Of a DNA stretch of 64,000 nt, positions 11,862-22,963 are shown in pieces. The notes beneath the pieces are model-generated. The model worked only from the letters and a program-made list of their open reading frames with translations. It was not told where the DNA came from and ran no database searches. The stretch lies in contig JAMWFC010000080.1 in NCBI GenBank assembly GCA_027475525.1, positions 248,001-312,000 of the forward strand. Reading direction: 5' to 3'. A program made the position numbers and the translations under genes. Source of the stretch: Macrolepiota albuminosa (taxonomy: Eukaryota; Basidiomycota; Agaricomycetes; Agaricales; Agaricaceae). Each line of letters opens with the position of its first letter. The first letter of the stretch is position 1.

Positions 11862-12281
11862 TTGAAAAAGTCCTGTAATAGAATTGATCTAACATCACGG
11901 TATATCGATGAATTCCGCAAAATCAATTCTAATGTTGTCTGTTGGTTGAAACCTGTCGGTCCGCTTTCGCTATCTCTTTCGACGGGCAGAAATTATTTCT
12001 CAGCCTGTTCAACTTGATGAGCCTCCCAACCGGGCCGCCTGACTGACGACAAAAATATATGTGTTTGCGCCGATTGCGCAATTCAAATTGTACGTTTGTT
12101 TTTATGTATAACGGAACGGAAGTCTCTACCTTGTCTGAAAATTTGTGACCTTTACATAGGATGAGATCATGACACTCTGTCAATTCAACGCGCGCCATCG
12201 CGATCACCGCTATTTCTAGAGGAAAGAAAAAATGGCGGCAAAGTAGCCTTTTCCATTCCTTTAGACGAACACCCTTAGGGC
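11862..12281. other. Intergenic upstream of F-box gene
   Basis: A 92-codon reverse-strand open frame (11929-12207) has no recognisable motif. The stretch probably holds tRNA upstream sequence and the promoter of the F-box gene starting at 12282. Confidence 0.35.
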
Positions 12282-14022
12282 ATGCACAAGTGTCTGCAGA
12301 TCCCGGAGATCCTTGACGCCGTCTTTAGCAATGTCCTCAACACCCACCCAGGCGTGACAGAGAAACCACCTTTTCCAGGTTCGAGCACGCTTGTCAGTCT
12401 CGCCCTAACCTGCCAGTCATTTAAAGAGCCGGCTCTTAATACTCTCTGGCGCGCTATTCCAGGTTTAGATCCAGTAGTTCGCTGTCTCCCTCATGATGCA
12501 GTTCGTACGATTGAAGAGCCGAATGATGCACCAGTCGGTTGGCGGAATGGACTCAAAGGCTTGGTACGCCAGTTGACCCTACCTGTGCCCCAGTTCGGTG
12601 TACTAACATTGCCCTACTCAGCGATTCGATCGTAATATACAAGCAAAGGACTACACCAGGATTCGGGAGAATGCTGCTCGAGTTCGAGTTGTGTGCAGAC
12701 CACGGTTTGGAGCCGTTCGGTCATATGCCCTAGACAAACTGTTCCTCCACATTCTTTATTCGCGCCAGGAAGTCATTGGCCCCATACTTCCCTGCGTGCA
12801 GCATGCCATGCTTTACGCTAATGACTTTGAAGGCCACGCTGTTTATCCGCGTCTTATCATAGGGCCTCGATTAACGTCTATTGACCTTGTCGCGTTCGAG
12901 AAGTCCAAGATCAAAGTCGTCAACGGGTTAGAGGTTATCCCTGATGGTCCATGGCGAGCGATTAAACGTGTCTTGGAAGAGGCTGGCTCTCCGATTCAAA
13001 AGTTCAAGATTGACGAATATCGCACAGAGGACCATTGGAAACTCAATACATTCGCTCCTCATGATCTAATTTCTCTCCTTCGGACTTTCCAGTCACTGAG
13101 GGTGCTAGAGGCACTATCTCTGGACATCGATCATTCTACATTACTGCACTTCTCTGCTCTGCCGCACCTTCAAGAATTGTCGGTGTCCCTGTCTCCCGAG
13201 GTCATAACTTACGTCGTTGAGCACCACAACCATCGTGACCACTTCTTCCAAAGTCTCAAGAAGGTGCGCCTAAACACGCCCAGTCTTGAGCCTTGTGGGG
13301 AGCTCTTCAAGCTTCCACATGCGTTTGAGTGCCTCACCGCGCTGGAAATTCGCGGCGAAGCCGGGACAAGGTGGGACTTGCACTCCTTTTTCCAAGGACT
13401 TCGAAGGAACGCTCCCCTCTCCACGAATCTGACATGGCTCAAGCTCTGTGTCGCCTTTTTCCCGTGGAACCCGCCGCCGAACACGCAAGCAATCGACTTT
13501 GCGACCATCGCTCCATTGCTGTGGTTTCCTAACCTCTCCACGGTCCACGTCGAGGCTGACTGCCCCGTTCACCTGACCAACGCAGACCTCGCCAGGATGG
13601 GCGCGGCGTGGCCCAGTCTCGAGGTGCTCAACTTCCCTGAACGTTCTTCGCGATCACGCCCCCAAGTCACATTGACCGGCCTTCTTCCGCTCCTTGCCGC
13701 CTGCTCCTCCCTGCGTGAGCTCACGCTCCGCGTCGATGCCTCCGAGGACGTATCGAGTTACGCCGATCTGGGCCCAATAGTCCCTCACCGGGCCCTTACC
13801 GACTTCTGCTATTGCAGGTCTCCTATCAAGGATCCAGGTTGCGTCGCAGCTTTCCTCGCACTTGCGTTTTCCAGGTTGGAAACGATTGGCGATAATTGGC
13901 TGTACGGACTCGATGGAGATCTGGTGGGATATCCTGATGATCCCGTTGATCAGAAGTATAGGATGCTTTGGGGAGAGGTCGAGAAGAAGCTGGACCAGGT
14001 GTTGTTGCATCCCGAGAATTGA
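12282..14022 (+). CDS. F-box/LRR-type protein
   Basis: Two exons (12282-12563 and 12622-14022, intron 58 bp) give 560 residues. The first 60 residues (MHKCLQIPEILDAVFSNV ... LVSLALTCQSFKEPALNTLW) have the degenerate F-box layout common in Agaricomycetes: Ile-Pro-Glu-Ile, an ALTC helix and a W near the end of the box. The rest is a series of Leu-rich segments such as LVALSLTSI-like and FPNLSTVHVEAD, consistent with a leucine-rich horseshoe. Such proteins usually act as substrate receptors of SCF ubiquitin ligases; the target is unknown. These families are large and fast evolving, so no orthologue is proposed. The frame runs cleanly to a TGA. Confidence 0.75.
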
Positions 14023-14950
14023 ACAGTTCTTGTCACATTCCGCTCATTTGTCGCGTTGTGCTCGTTTTCACTCGCTTTACATGTCACTCGTTTTCGATAC
14101 CACTTGCTTATCATAACACTGTTTTTTTTTTTTCATTCCGCTCGCTTCGTTTCTGGGACCCTGGTGTCTAGAGCAACCTCGAATGGTCTTTTCCGACGTG
14201 GATGCTGATCACTTGAAGCGGCTCAGTTCGTCCAGTTGCTGGAATGAACTACTAATGTACACGGAAATATCTCTCATCGCGCGAGTCAAGTCTCTTTTCT
14301 ATGAATGAAACACACTTGGATGGTCGTTGGTCGTTGTAGCTTGAGCTGCAGATCCAGAGAGCCACAACGCACTTTCAGAAATAGAAATAATGTACGAAGT
14401 CGCTTGAACTAAACTAAACTAAACTGCCGCTAAGCTAAACAGAGAGGCTCGCTGGTACAGACAGCAGACAGAGAGCTTCTGAGAACATGGGATACCATTA
14501 GTGTAGTGAGCGTACAGTACCGCACCGTACCTTGCATGGAACTGGAACTGGAACACATCTAAAATCCATCCAAATCAAAGCCGTAAACGTAAACGGAAGA
14601 AAGGGGAGGGGGTTCGAACTCGAACTCGAACGGGACACTTGTTTAGAAAGAACAGGCTGAAGACTTTAGTTAGTTAGGAATTATATCCTTTGGAGAGTTG
14701 ACTCGAGTAGGAAGGATGATATGAGATACTTTTATACCTTAGTAAGTAAGCGCATGGTGTATTGATATTGGAAATCTAAGATGGCTCACCCCTTGACTGA
14801 GGGGCGCTAGTACTAGTACTAATACTAGTCTGAGTAAGATAAATCATATCATGATCACGATATGAACTAATTCTAATTCTGCAGCGTAGTCAGTACTCTA
14901 AGATAAATGCAAGCAGCCTCACCTCACCCCTCACTCAATCTGTTATACTC
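14023..14950. other. Intergenic between F-box gene and copia LTR
   Basis: No gene seen. It contains a short (AACTA)n/(AACTAAACT) stretch near 14408, a (GAACTC)n stretch near 14615, and a poly-T run at 14121-14132. The last five bases (TACTC) are the left target-site duplication of the copia element. Confidence 0.5.
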
Positions 14951-15268
14951 TGTCGCAGCATAATAGCGTAACGATGATGTATTCGTATATAATAGACAAT
15001 ATAATAACTGGAGTCAAGTATCGAGAGATATAAGTACAAGTTTTGGATAACGTAAGTAAGTAACGCACCTGGAGTCAAGTATCGAGAGATACCTTGACCC
15101 CAGATCGAGACAACGTATTTATAGCTATACATAAATAGAGTGAAGTCATACGTGTATCATAATATCGTAATGTAGATGTAATTTATCAAATAAAAGAAAA
15201 CATACGAGGATGATGATAAGGTGACATCATAATGATATAGCCGGAGTTACGCGTCATTTCCGTTGACA
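14951..15268 (-). repeat. copia 3' LTR
   Basis: 318 bp, TG...CA ends. It contains an internal imperfect repetition of GGAGTCAAGTATCGAGAGATA and supplies the stop codon of the polyprotein. Confidence 0.95.
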
Positions 15269-18200
15269 CTCCCACTTGACGGTAACGCAGGCAATATGAT
15301 TCCCATCTTTGTGCGATATTTTTCAAAAGTTTCTCGTGGCAAGGCCTTGGTTAACATATCCGCGACCATATTAAGGGTAGAGACATGAGATAACTGCACG
15401 TTCCCGCGGGATATGTGTTCCCGAATGAAGTGATAACGTATGTCGATGTGTTTGGCTCTAGAATGTCCGACTGGATTTTTCGAGAGGGCAATACTGCCGG
15501 TGCTATCGGTATGGATAATAGTGGCGTCGATCTGCTCGAAATCTAGGTCTTTAAGCAAGTTACGAAGCCAGATAGCTTCTCTCGTTGCGTTGGATGAGGC
15601 GATGTACTCGGCCTCAACGGTAGAGGTGGCCGTTACGGACTGCTTTTTCGATGACCATGAGATCAGGCTACCTTCGAGATCGTAGCACCATCCACTAATC
15701 GAGCGTCGGTCGTACGCGTCTTGCGCCCAATTCGCATCACTCCATCCCACCAAACGTAACTCGTTGTTTAAAGCGTTTCCCAACCTAAGACAGTATGACC
15801 TTGTGCCTTTAAGGTAACGTAAAACTCGTTTGCAGGCCGCTAGATGTGGAATGCCAGGATCGTTTGAGAATTGCGCCAACAGGTTAACCGCAAACTGTAT
15901 GTCGGGACGAGTTTGGGTGGCGTATAGTAACGATCCTATCAATGATATGTAATGAATTTGGCCTGCATATAGTTTATAAGTTTCGCGCTCGTCCTCGTTT
16001 GATGGGCACTGCAATAAGGATAAATTGTGATTGGTGACCATAGGAGTCGAGACTGAATGGCACGAAGTCATCCCAAATCGATTCAGGATAGAGTCGATGT
16101 AAGCGGACTGGTTCAAATAGATGGTGTGGTTAATGCGATCGCGCTTGACCTGTATTCCTAGCACGTAGTGTATCTCCCCCAAATCGGTGATGTCGAAATG
16201 CTCGTCCATGTCCGTTTTAAATGAGATTATTCGTTTGAGATTTCGTCCAGCCACGATCATATCGTCCACGTAGATGATGACAATAAGAATGATTTTCCCA
16301 TTTTCTCGTAGAATATAGAGACAATCGTCAGCAAATGAAGGCACGAATCCAAGACTTATCATGGTCTCGTGAAGTTTCTCCTTCCACTTCCTCCCTGCCT
16401 GCTTAAGACCGTATATGGCCTTAACGAGTCTCCAGTATCGACATTTTCCTATTCCCGAAGGAGCTCGCATGTAGATATCTTCATCGAGTTCTCCTTCGAG
16501 GTAAGCTCCTATTACGTCGATTTGATGGATTTCCAAATCGAGAATAGCGGCCAAAGTCAAAAATACGCGAAGAGTGGTAAACTTGGCCACTGAGGAAAAC
16601 GTTTCGCCGTAGTCGACACCGGGGACTTGGGAGAAACCTTGGGCGACGATTCGAGCCTTGTATTTTGCCACATTTCCGTTTTCATCAAGCTTCTCTTTCA
16701 ATACGACTTTACTTCCCACGGCACGTTTTCCCGGAGGTAAATCATCGACTTCTTCAAATACGCCCTTGCTGACGAGTTGATTGTATTCGCTCGCGATAGC
16801 CTGCTGCCATTTACTCGCGTTTGCTGATTTCATAGCGTCTTCGATAGTAGGTCCCGACACAGCAACGTAAGCGATGTGACCTCCAGATTCGTCGTCGCTG
16901 TCTTGTCGAAATCTAATTGGAATCCTTTTTAGACGCGTCGAAGGTTCGCGGTGAGGCAAATCACTCCATTTTGCTCTTTTCTTTGGTGCGGGAGGCGGAT
17001 TGGAGGGCAGAGGTTCTGGATTAGAAGTCGATTCTGGCATAGGGGTTGGATATTGCAATTCCTCAGTGGGTGTCGTAGTATCTGATTCTCTGTCGGAAGA
17101 CTGAATTTCTCTCAATTGAGTTTCTACTTCCGATTCAGAGGACACGTCGGGGATAAGAAACTGTCTGGGAGTTTCGGACTCAGGGTACGTCGCAGTGTTA
17201 ATGAAGTCATTAATTTCTTGAGTGGTAGACTGTGTCAGTTCAGAGTCCAGTCGGGCTAGTTCGCTCGGTGTATCATCTTCAAGAAATTCGACGTCTCGTG
17301 AGGTAATTAATTTCCCGTTTTCGAGATCCTCCAGTCGGTAACCTTTGGTTTCATCCGCCCACCAGCCAAGCATGCGTACACGTACAGCACGGGATTCCAA
17401 CTTGCCTTGACGCACTTCTTTTGGCACATGAGCCCATCCTAATGATCCGAAAATTCGTAGGTGGGCGATGTCTGGTTTTCTTCCGTACCATTCGGTGTAA
17501 GGAATTTTTCCCTTTAATGCAGAGGTTGGAGTGATGGAGCGAATATAAACGGCGTACATGAAAGCCTCTCCCCAGTACCGCAAATCCATCTTAGCGCCAT
17601 GGAGCATACTTCGGACCATTTCCATAACCACGGCTATAGCTCGCTCTGCGATTCCATTCTGCTGAGGACGGTATGGGTTTGTGGTTTGATGTCTGATACC
17701 GTTTACGGCGCAGAACTTTTGCAGAACCGAATTCACAAATTCGCTACCATTATCGGTCCGGATTATTTGTACAAATTTTCCGCCACTGCGTTCGTACAAT
17801 GCTGTGGTGTCTCGCACGGCGTCGTTAACTTCACTTTTTGACTTTAAAAGACGACCCGTAGGAAAACGTTTACTCGCCTCCACAGTAAGCATCGCATAGC
17901 GGTTACCATCCCAGGTGGGTACGCTTAATGGGCCAGTTAAATCCATCACCAGTAATTCATTCAGCTCGTATTCGGTGGGACTCGAGTCAGGAAGAGGAGG
18001 TCGTGCTGACTTTCCTTCCGCGCAACCGCTGCAAAGTCGGTCATATTCCCGAGGTAATTTAATATTAATTCCGGTTACGAGCTGCTGATCAACCATCGCT
18101 TTTATGGTTCGAGGACTGATATGTCCCAGTCGACGATGCCAAAGACGCATTGTTGATTCATTGGCTATGAATGCGATATTGTTATTGGTGATGCCCATGG

Positions 18201-19584
18201 TCATGGTTTCGATTCGATACATCGTCCCATGCGAGCCAATAAGGTTGGCATGCAAGAATTCTTGTCCTTTCCATGAGAGGCTGATTCCGTACGCTAGTCC
18301 ATGTATGGTGGCACCGCTACGCTGAAGTAATCCCAGACTGATAAGGTTTGCGCCAAGGGTAGGAATGTGCAAAACATCTTGTAACTGTACGTCATTGACT
18401 CCATTTGAGAGGCATGTTCGAAACTCGATTGTTCCTTTCCCCATAACTGGCAAGACGTTCATTCCTCCCACAGAGATGTGCTGATCCTTTATTCCTTGAT
18501 AGCTTATGAAGTACGCCACATCTGCCACCATATGGCATGAAGCGGCACTATCGAGGAGTAATCCGGTAGGCATGCCGTCGTAAGTAGCCATGAAGACTTT
18601 TCCGACTTCTCGAGTATCGGACGTGGCAGGAGATATGGTTATATTGGCTTTCTCGAGGTTTTTGAATTTCCTCGGTTTAGGACATCTCGGACTCCAGTGG
18701 CCCTTTTCTCCACAATTGTGGCAGATATCGTCCGGTTTAGGCAACCGTTTAGGTTTTCTTTTTGTAATCAACGCTCGTGGCCTGCTCCCACTCGAATTAT
18801 CACGTCCGGCAGACACGAAGGCCAGGGTTTTGACTGTGGAGTTATTTTCGAGAATTAACCTGTCATATACAGATAACAATTCCGTGGTCACGGTTTCGAG
18901 AGTCAAAGAGGTACTGCGGGATAGCAAACTTTGTTTGACGACCTCCCATGTAGGGGAGCGAGGAAGCGAAAGAAGCATAGCATTGAGAATAGTATAATCG
19001 TCGATTTTGTGACCAGCTTCGATGAAACGGCGACGGATGCTCATATAAAACCCGAGATGATCAGTCAAGGGTGAGTTACCATCCCATTTCTTCGCGTATA
19101 ACTGCTGATAATAATAGTGGACATTAATGCCACTCTGCTGATCGACGTAGTTCTTCCGCATATGTTCCCAGATTTTCTTGGAACTGTCAAGATCGACTAT
19201 AGTTTCACGCTGGGTGTATTCGATAGAATTGCGAATTAATCCCATAGCGGAGTCGTCCTTGTTAAGCCAGTGCTCATGTTTATCACGAGCCGACTGCCAA
19301 GTTGTAAAGTCCTTGGATTGTAACGCCTTCATCAAGTCGGATCCCTCCTTGTAAACGACTTGAGAGGGCTGATCATCGGTAGGGCACGTGGTAGTCATGA
19401 GGTCAGTATACTCGGTGGGTGGTTTCGGAGGACGAGGTTCCCTTCCGGACACTACTCCCCACAAGGCTTTAGCCTGCAGAGCTGACTTCATATTGTCGGA
19501 CCAGGTATGGTAGTTTGTACCATTAAATTTCGGAAACTGCAAAGTTTCGGAAGTGCTGGTCTCATTCACGACGGCGGGGCCCAT
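15247..19584 (-). CDS. copia Gag-Pol polyprotein
   Basis: A 1,445-residue single frame from ATG at 19584. The longer open frame into the LTR is not needed, because this ATG starts the Gag-like MGPAVVNETSTSETLQFPKF. Order of domains: UBN2-type Gag with zinc knuckle CHNCGEKGHWSPRC, aspartic protease LLLDSAASCHMV, integrase HHCC (HRRLGHIS ... CSGCAEGK) and DDE core (MDLTGPL, RTDNGSEFVNS, NGIAERA), reverse transcriptase with catalytic YVDDMIVAG, then RNase H (GWSDANWAQD ... EAEYIASS) ending near HIDIRYHFIREH. Protease-integrase-RT-RNaseH order is diagnostic for copia. The stop lies about 20 bp inside the 3' LTR. No frameshift separates Gag from Pol, so the relative dosage must be set some other way. 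Confidence 0.95.
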   Translation of the reverse strand: MGPAVVNETSTSETLQFPKFNGTNYHTWSDNMKSALQAKALWGVVSGREPRPPKPPTEYTDLMTTTCPTDDQPSQVVYKEGSDLMKALQSKDFTTWQSARDKHEHWLNKDDSAMGLIRNSIEYTQRETIVDLDSSKKIWEHMRKNYVDQQSGINVHYYYQQLYAKKWDGNSPLTDHLGFYMSIRRRFIEAGHKIDDYTILNAMLLSLPRSPTWEVVKQSLLSRSTSLTLETVTTELLSVYDRLILENNSTVKTLAFVSAGRDNSSGSRPRALITKRKPKRLPKPDDICHNCGEKGHWSPRCPKPRKFKNLEKANITISPATSDTREVGKVFMATYDGMPTGLLLDSAASCHMVADVAYFISYQGIKDQHISVGGMNVLPVMGKGTIEFRTCLSNGVNDVQLQDVLHIPTLGANLISLGLLQRSGATIHGLAYGISLSWKGQEFLHANLIGSHGTMYRIETMTMGITNNNIAFIANESTMRLWHRRLGHISPRTIKAMVDQQLVTGINIKLPREYDRLCSGCAEGKSARPPLPDSSPTEYELNELLVMDLTGPLSVPTWDGNRYAMLTVEASKRFPTGRLLKSKSEVNDAVRDTTALYERSGGKFVQIIRTDNGSEFVNSVLQKFCAVNGIRHQTTNPYRPQQNGIAERAIAVVMEMVRSMLHGAKMDLRYWGEAFMYAVYIRSITPTSALKGKIPYTEWYGRKPDIAHLRIFGSLGWAHVPKEVRQGKLESRAVRVRMLGWWADETKGYRLEDLENGKLITSRDVEFLEDDTPSELARLDSELTQSTTQEINDFINTATYPESETPRQFLIPDVSSESEVETQLREIQSSDRESDTTTPTEELQYPTPMPESTSNPEPLPSNPPPAPKKRAKWSDLPHREPSTRLKRIPIRFRQDSDDESGGHIAYVAVSGPTIEDAMKSANASKWQQAIASEYNQLVSKGVFEEVDDLPPGKRAVGSKVVLKEKLDENGNVAKYKARIVAQGFSQVPGVDYGETFSSVAKFTTLRVFLTLAAILDLEIHQIDVIGAYLEGELDEDIYMRAPSGIGKCRYWRLVKAIYGLKQAGRKWKEKLHETMISLGFVPSFADDCLYILRENGKIILIVIIYVDDMIVAGRNLKRIISFKTDMDEHFDITDLGEIHYVLGIQVKRDRINHTIYLNQSAYIDSILNRFGMTSCHSVSTPMVTNHNLSLLQCPSNEDERETYKLYAGQIHYISLIGSLLYATQTRPDIQFAVNLLAQFSNDPGIPHLAACKRVLRYLKGTRSYCLRLGNALNNELRLVGWSDANWAQDAYDRRSISGWCYDLEGSLISWSSKKQSVTATSTVEAEYIASSNATREAIWLRNLLKDLDFEQIDATIIHTDSTGSIALSKNPVGHSRAKHIDIRYHFIREHISRGNVQLSHVSTLNMVADMLTKALPRETFEKYRTKMGIILPALPSSGSVNGNDA

Positions 19585-19588
19585 AACC
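19577..19588 (-). promoter_or_regulatory. Primer binding site, initiator tRNA-Met anticodon arm
   Basis: The minus strand reads GGTTATGGGCCC directly after the 5' LTR. This is complementary to GGGCCCATAACC in the anticodon arm of eukaryotic initiator tRNA-Met, the half-tRNA primer used by Drosophila copia. The Gag start codon ATG sits inside this site. Confidence 0.8.
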
Positions 19589-19906
19589 TGTCGCAGCATA
19601 ATAGCGTAACGATGATGTATTCGTATATAATAGACAATATAATAACTGGAGTCAAGTATCGAGAGATATAAGTACAAGTTTTGGATAACGTAAGTAAGTA
19701 ACGCACCTGGAGTCAAGTATCGAGAGATACCTTGACCCCAGATCGAGACAACGTATTTATAGCTATACATAAATAGAGTGAAGTCATACGTGTATCATAA
19801 TATCGTAATGTAGATGTAATTTATCAAATAAAAGAAAACATACGAGGATGATGATAAGGTGACATCATAATGATATAGCCGGAGTTACGCGTCATTTCCG
19901 TTGACA
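19589..19906 (-). repeat. copia 5' LTR
   Basis: 318 bp, identical by eye to the copy at 14951-15268. Confidence 0.95.
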
Positions 19907-20861
19907 TACTCGATCGACCGTCACGAAATAACGAAAGTCTTCATGTTCATTAGCTTCCAACAGTACCAAATACATAATCAACTAACCAAATCCCAAACGA
20001 AAGAAAAAAAGAAAAGAAAAGAAAAGAAATAAAGGGAACCATACTCACTCACTTGTTCCTGCCGACTGCCGATACACATACAACAATCAATCACATACGC
20101 TTCATCGCTCCCTCCCCTAACCACACTCTCCCTTTTCCCACTACATAGTTAGAGAATACATGCGATATGCACAGCCTTCATTCCAGATATCGTACACATA
20201 CACAGCGTCGGAGGAATATATATATATATATATATACACACACAGCCCTTCATTCCATACATCATACATCATACACAAGTACACCAAATCACATCATCAC
20301 GTCATCCCTACTACCTAACCCTAGCTACCTGCGCGTGTAACGTGTAACGTGTACGTGATCCTTATCATCGTCGAAAACCAGAAGCTTACCAAACAAAAAC
20401 AAAATCAAAATCAAGAGAAAAAGGCGAGAGACTAAAAGCTGAGAAAAAAAGAAGGTCCATACAACGGCGTGGAGGAGCGCGGGCGTCTAACGACGAAATC
20501 AAAATCAAAAACAAAAACAAAAGGAAAGCAAAGCGAAAACAAGACAAAAACAAGACAAGACAAGACAAAGCAAAAGACGAAGGAGAAAGACGAAGGAGAA
20601 AGAGAGAGGAAAAAGGGAAAGGAGAAAGGAGAAAGAGAAAGAGAAAGAGAGAGGGAAAGGGAAAGAGAGAGGGAAAGAGAAAGGGAAAGGGAAAGAGAGA
20701 AAGCGGAAAGGGAAAGGGAAAGAGAAAGAGAGAGGGAAAGAGAAAGAGAAAGGGAAAGAGAAACCCCAACCGGACCGACCCGAGGCCCTCAGGACATGTA
20801 CGCACGCAACACCGACGACCTGCGTCTACCAAAACAAAAAATCAGCTCAGGGTCCCATCCC
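19907..20861. other. Low-complexity intergenic region
   Basis: No gene. It holds a (TA)n run near 20217-20236 followed by CACACA, A-rich (AAAAGA)n sequence near 20005, and the purine tract listed separately. It probably includes the 3' UTR of the minus-strand F-box gene ending at 20862. Confidence 0.55.
20592..20763. repeat. Long homopurine tract (GAAA/GGAAA)n
   Basis: About 172 bases of only A and G on the plus strand except for one C at 20704, preceded by an A-rich, purine-biased stretch from about 20480. Such mirror-like purine runs can form triplex (H-) DNA. It lies just past the 3' end of the F-box gene. Confidence 0.9.
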
Positions 20862-22837
20862 TCAACCACACACACACGGACGGACGCACCTATCAAACTC
20901 TGGTTCCGTACACACGACCTCGCCAACACGACTCCTTAACCACCTCACGACGTCCTCGCCAACGCTCGCACACTCGTACATCTCAAGGCTCCTAAGCCTC
21001 TTCACCGTCCCTGCCTGCATCTGCTGCTGCACTTGCACTTGCATCTGCATCTGCTGGTGTGGGTGCTGTGGGTGTTGCTGCGGGTGCTGCGGGTTCCTCG
21101 CCTCAACCATCGCAACAAGCTTAACAACACCCTCCCCCAACGCATGACAATTCCTCAACGCAAGCACCTCCAGCGCAGGACACACCGCCGGATCATCCGC
21201 AAGCGCACCAAGCAGCGGCTCAAGCGGCGTCCCACCCACACGAAGACTCTCAAGGGCCTGCAAATCCGCCAGGAGCACGGGCCACGAAACGACGGCGCCC
21301 GCGGGGCCGTAGTAGAACGCGGACGCAGCGGCGGCGGCTGCGGACACCGCGGACGTCGGCGCGGTGTACCCCAATGCAAAGTGCGCGAGCGCCGGCGAGC
21401 CCGAGCGTGTGAGCAGGTTGAGCACGGTGTCTTCGAGCGGCTCGCGTGGCTCGATGTCGAGTGTTAGTGTGCAGAGACGCGGGAGGGCGAGCGCGTCGAT
21501 GAGTTGGGTGAGGGTGAAGTGTCCCCCGAGGTGGAGTGTGTGGATGTGGTGCAGCGTTGTGGGTGTTAATGGGAGGACGGCGGGGAGGGCGCCTTGGAAG
21601 TGGAGGGAGAGAGAGTGGAGGGATGGGTTGTTGGTGATTATGTAGAGGATGCGGTCGAGGGGGAGGTGGCATGTTGGTAGTGCGCGGAGGTTGAGAGTGT
21701 GGAGGTTTGTGCGGAAGATGGGCGAGGACCATTTGAATGGCGTGTATTGGAGTGTTAGTGTCTTGAGCTTGGGCAGCACAAGCGCGGCACTGGCAGGCGC
21801 GTTGGGAAGCCATTGCCATTCTGGGAAGTACGCCGCCTCTGCACTCGACACTTCGAATTCCCTCAACAACGGTGCATCGCCTGCCATTTGTTAATTATAA
21901 TATAATACACATAACATGAGGAAACTCGCCAGTGATGGACTTGAGGGCACTCATGGAAGCAAACTGTCTGTCAAACCTAAAAATAAACCGTTCCCACCGA
22001 TGGATCTGTTCGGCGAGATAGAAGATGGCAATGTGTCCCCAATGGAAACTAGACCGCGACTGGCGGGCCGTGGTGGGTGGTCTGTCTGCGTGGAGCCAAG
22101 GATCAGCGATTGTTGTGGGGGAGTGGGGCACGACGATGGGCGATGGAGCAAAGGGGGGAAACGGGGCGGCGATGGGGGCGTGGGGGACGATGTAGTGGGC
22201 GGCTGCGACGGGGAGGTGCCATGGCGGGGGACTGGGAGTCCGCGAAGGCGAGGGCGAACGACGTCGATGGCTCGTGGGCGAATGCGGGCGGGACGCGGCG
22301 CTGCCGACTCGCAGGAATATCTCAATGTCCAACGGCACAGTGTCCCCTGAGCGTTCCAGCCACAGACGTATCGTGTCCGCCGAGGCGTGCTGTGTCGTGA
22401 GAAGACGAATCTACAGCACAAGTTAAAACAGACATTGGAAAATAAAACAAAAAACATACGCGGGACCAGATTTTGGGCATCCTGAGGACGAGGCGGCGCC
22501 AGGGGCCGCAGACAGCGGCGAGGACCCACGCACAGCACGGGTGCTCGTCGAAGCACTCGATGAAGATGTTGCGCAGCAGCTCCAGGGGCAGCCGCCGGAT
22601 GGGGCTCAGGTACGCCATCGCGTGGGTCACAGTCTGCGCGAGCTCCCCGCGCCGTGTCTCCAGTTCCCCAATCCGCGCCCTCGACTCCTGCACCACCCGT
22701 GCGAGCGCCGCCTCGGCCGCGTCTAGCTCTGCCTTCACCGCCGCCACCGACGCCTGTGTCGCGACCAGCACACGCCGAGCGTCCGCGAGCGACGCCTCTG
22801 TCGGCGGCTCGATAAAGTCCTCCATGCGTATACTCAT
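20862..22837 (-). CDS. F-box protein, coiled-coil plus F-box type
   Basis: Exon 1 (22837-22460) encodes MSIRMEDFIEPP, an Ala/Glu-rich coiled coil, then LSPIRRLPLELLRNIFIEC and VCGPWRRLVLRMPKIWSR. That is the standard Agaricomycete F-box arrangement. Exon 2 starts at 22410 (IRLLTTQHASADTIRLWLER). The third, Leu-rich part (LREFEVSSAEAAYFPEWQWLP ...) runs to the stop at 20862. The intron near 21950-21880 can be spliced in more than one way (an acceptor AG before GGAATTC gives a roughly 64 bp intron), so the joint is provisional. A Gln/Met/Val-rich run (QMQMQVQVQQQM) near residue 560 looks like an expanded microsatellite. Likely an SCF substrate receptor with unknown target. An ATG at 22930 in the same frame is less likely. 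Confidence 0.72.
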
Positions 22838-22963
22838 TGCTCGAGCTCGATACAAAAAAAATATCAAAAAGAGAGGGTGTGCTGTGTGTGTTTTGTTTCT
22901 AAACTCCGCAAAGGTAATTAAATCAAACATATTTCTTTTTTTTTTTTTAGAAAAAATTCATAT

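Larger units (their letters stand above)
14951..19906 (-). mobile_element. Intact Ty1/copia LTR retrotransposon
   Basis: A 4,956 bp element lies on the minus strand with 318 bp LTRs (14951-15268 and 19589-19906) that read as identical base for base. Each LTR starts TGTCGCAGC and ends CGTTGACA. A 5 bp target-site duplication TACTC flanks it at 14946-14950 and 19907-19911. One uninterrupted Gag-Pol frame fills the interior. Identical LTRs and an unbroken frame mean a recent insertion that could still be active, unless the second LTR was copied in silico during assembly. It is unrelated in LTR sequence to the decayed copia LTRs at 41 and 52.7 kb. Confidence 0.95.

Noticed and set aside
14600..14640. 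GGGTTCGAACTCGAACTC as a tRNA T-arm
   Set aside because: No acceptor, D or anticodon arm nearby; a simple GAACTC repeat.
19585..19770. The polyprotein frame extends upstream to an ATG at 19770
   Set aside because: That part lies in the 5' LTR and the identical sequence is repeated in the other LTR as an isolated 65-codon frame; the Gag-like start is at 19584.
20469..20939. 156-codon plus-strand frame of Lys/Arg/Glu
   Set aside because: Translation of the purine tract; low-complexity artefact opposite the 3' end of the F-box gene.
21250..21819. 189-codon minus-strand frame
   Set aside because: GC-rich shadow frame of the F-box gene; no motif.
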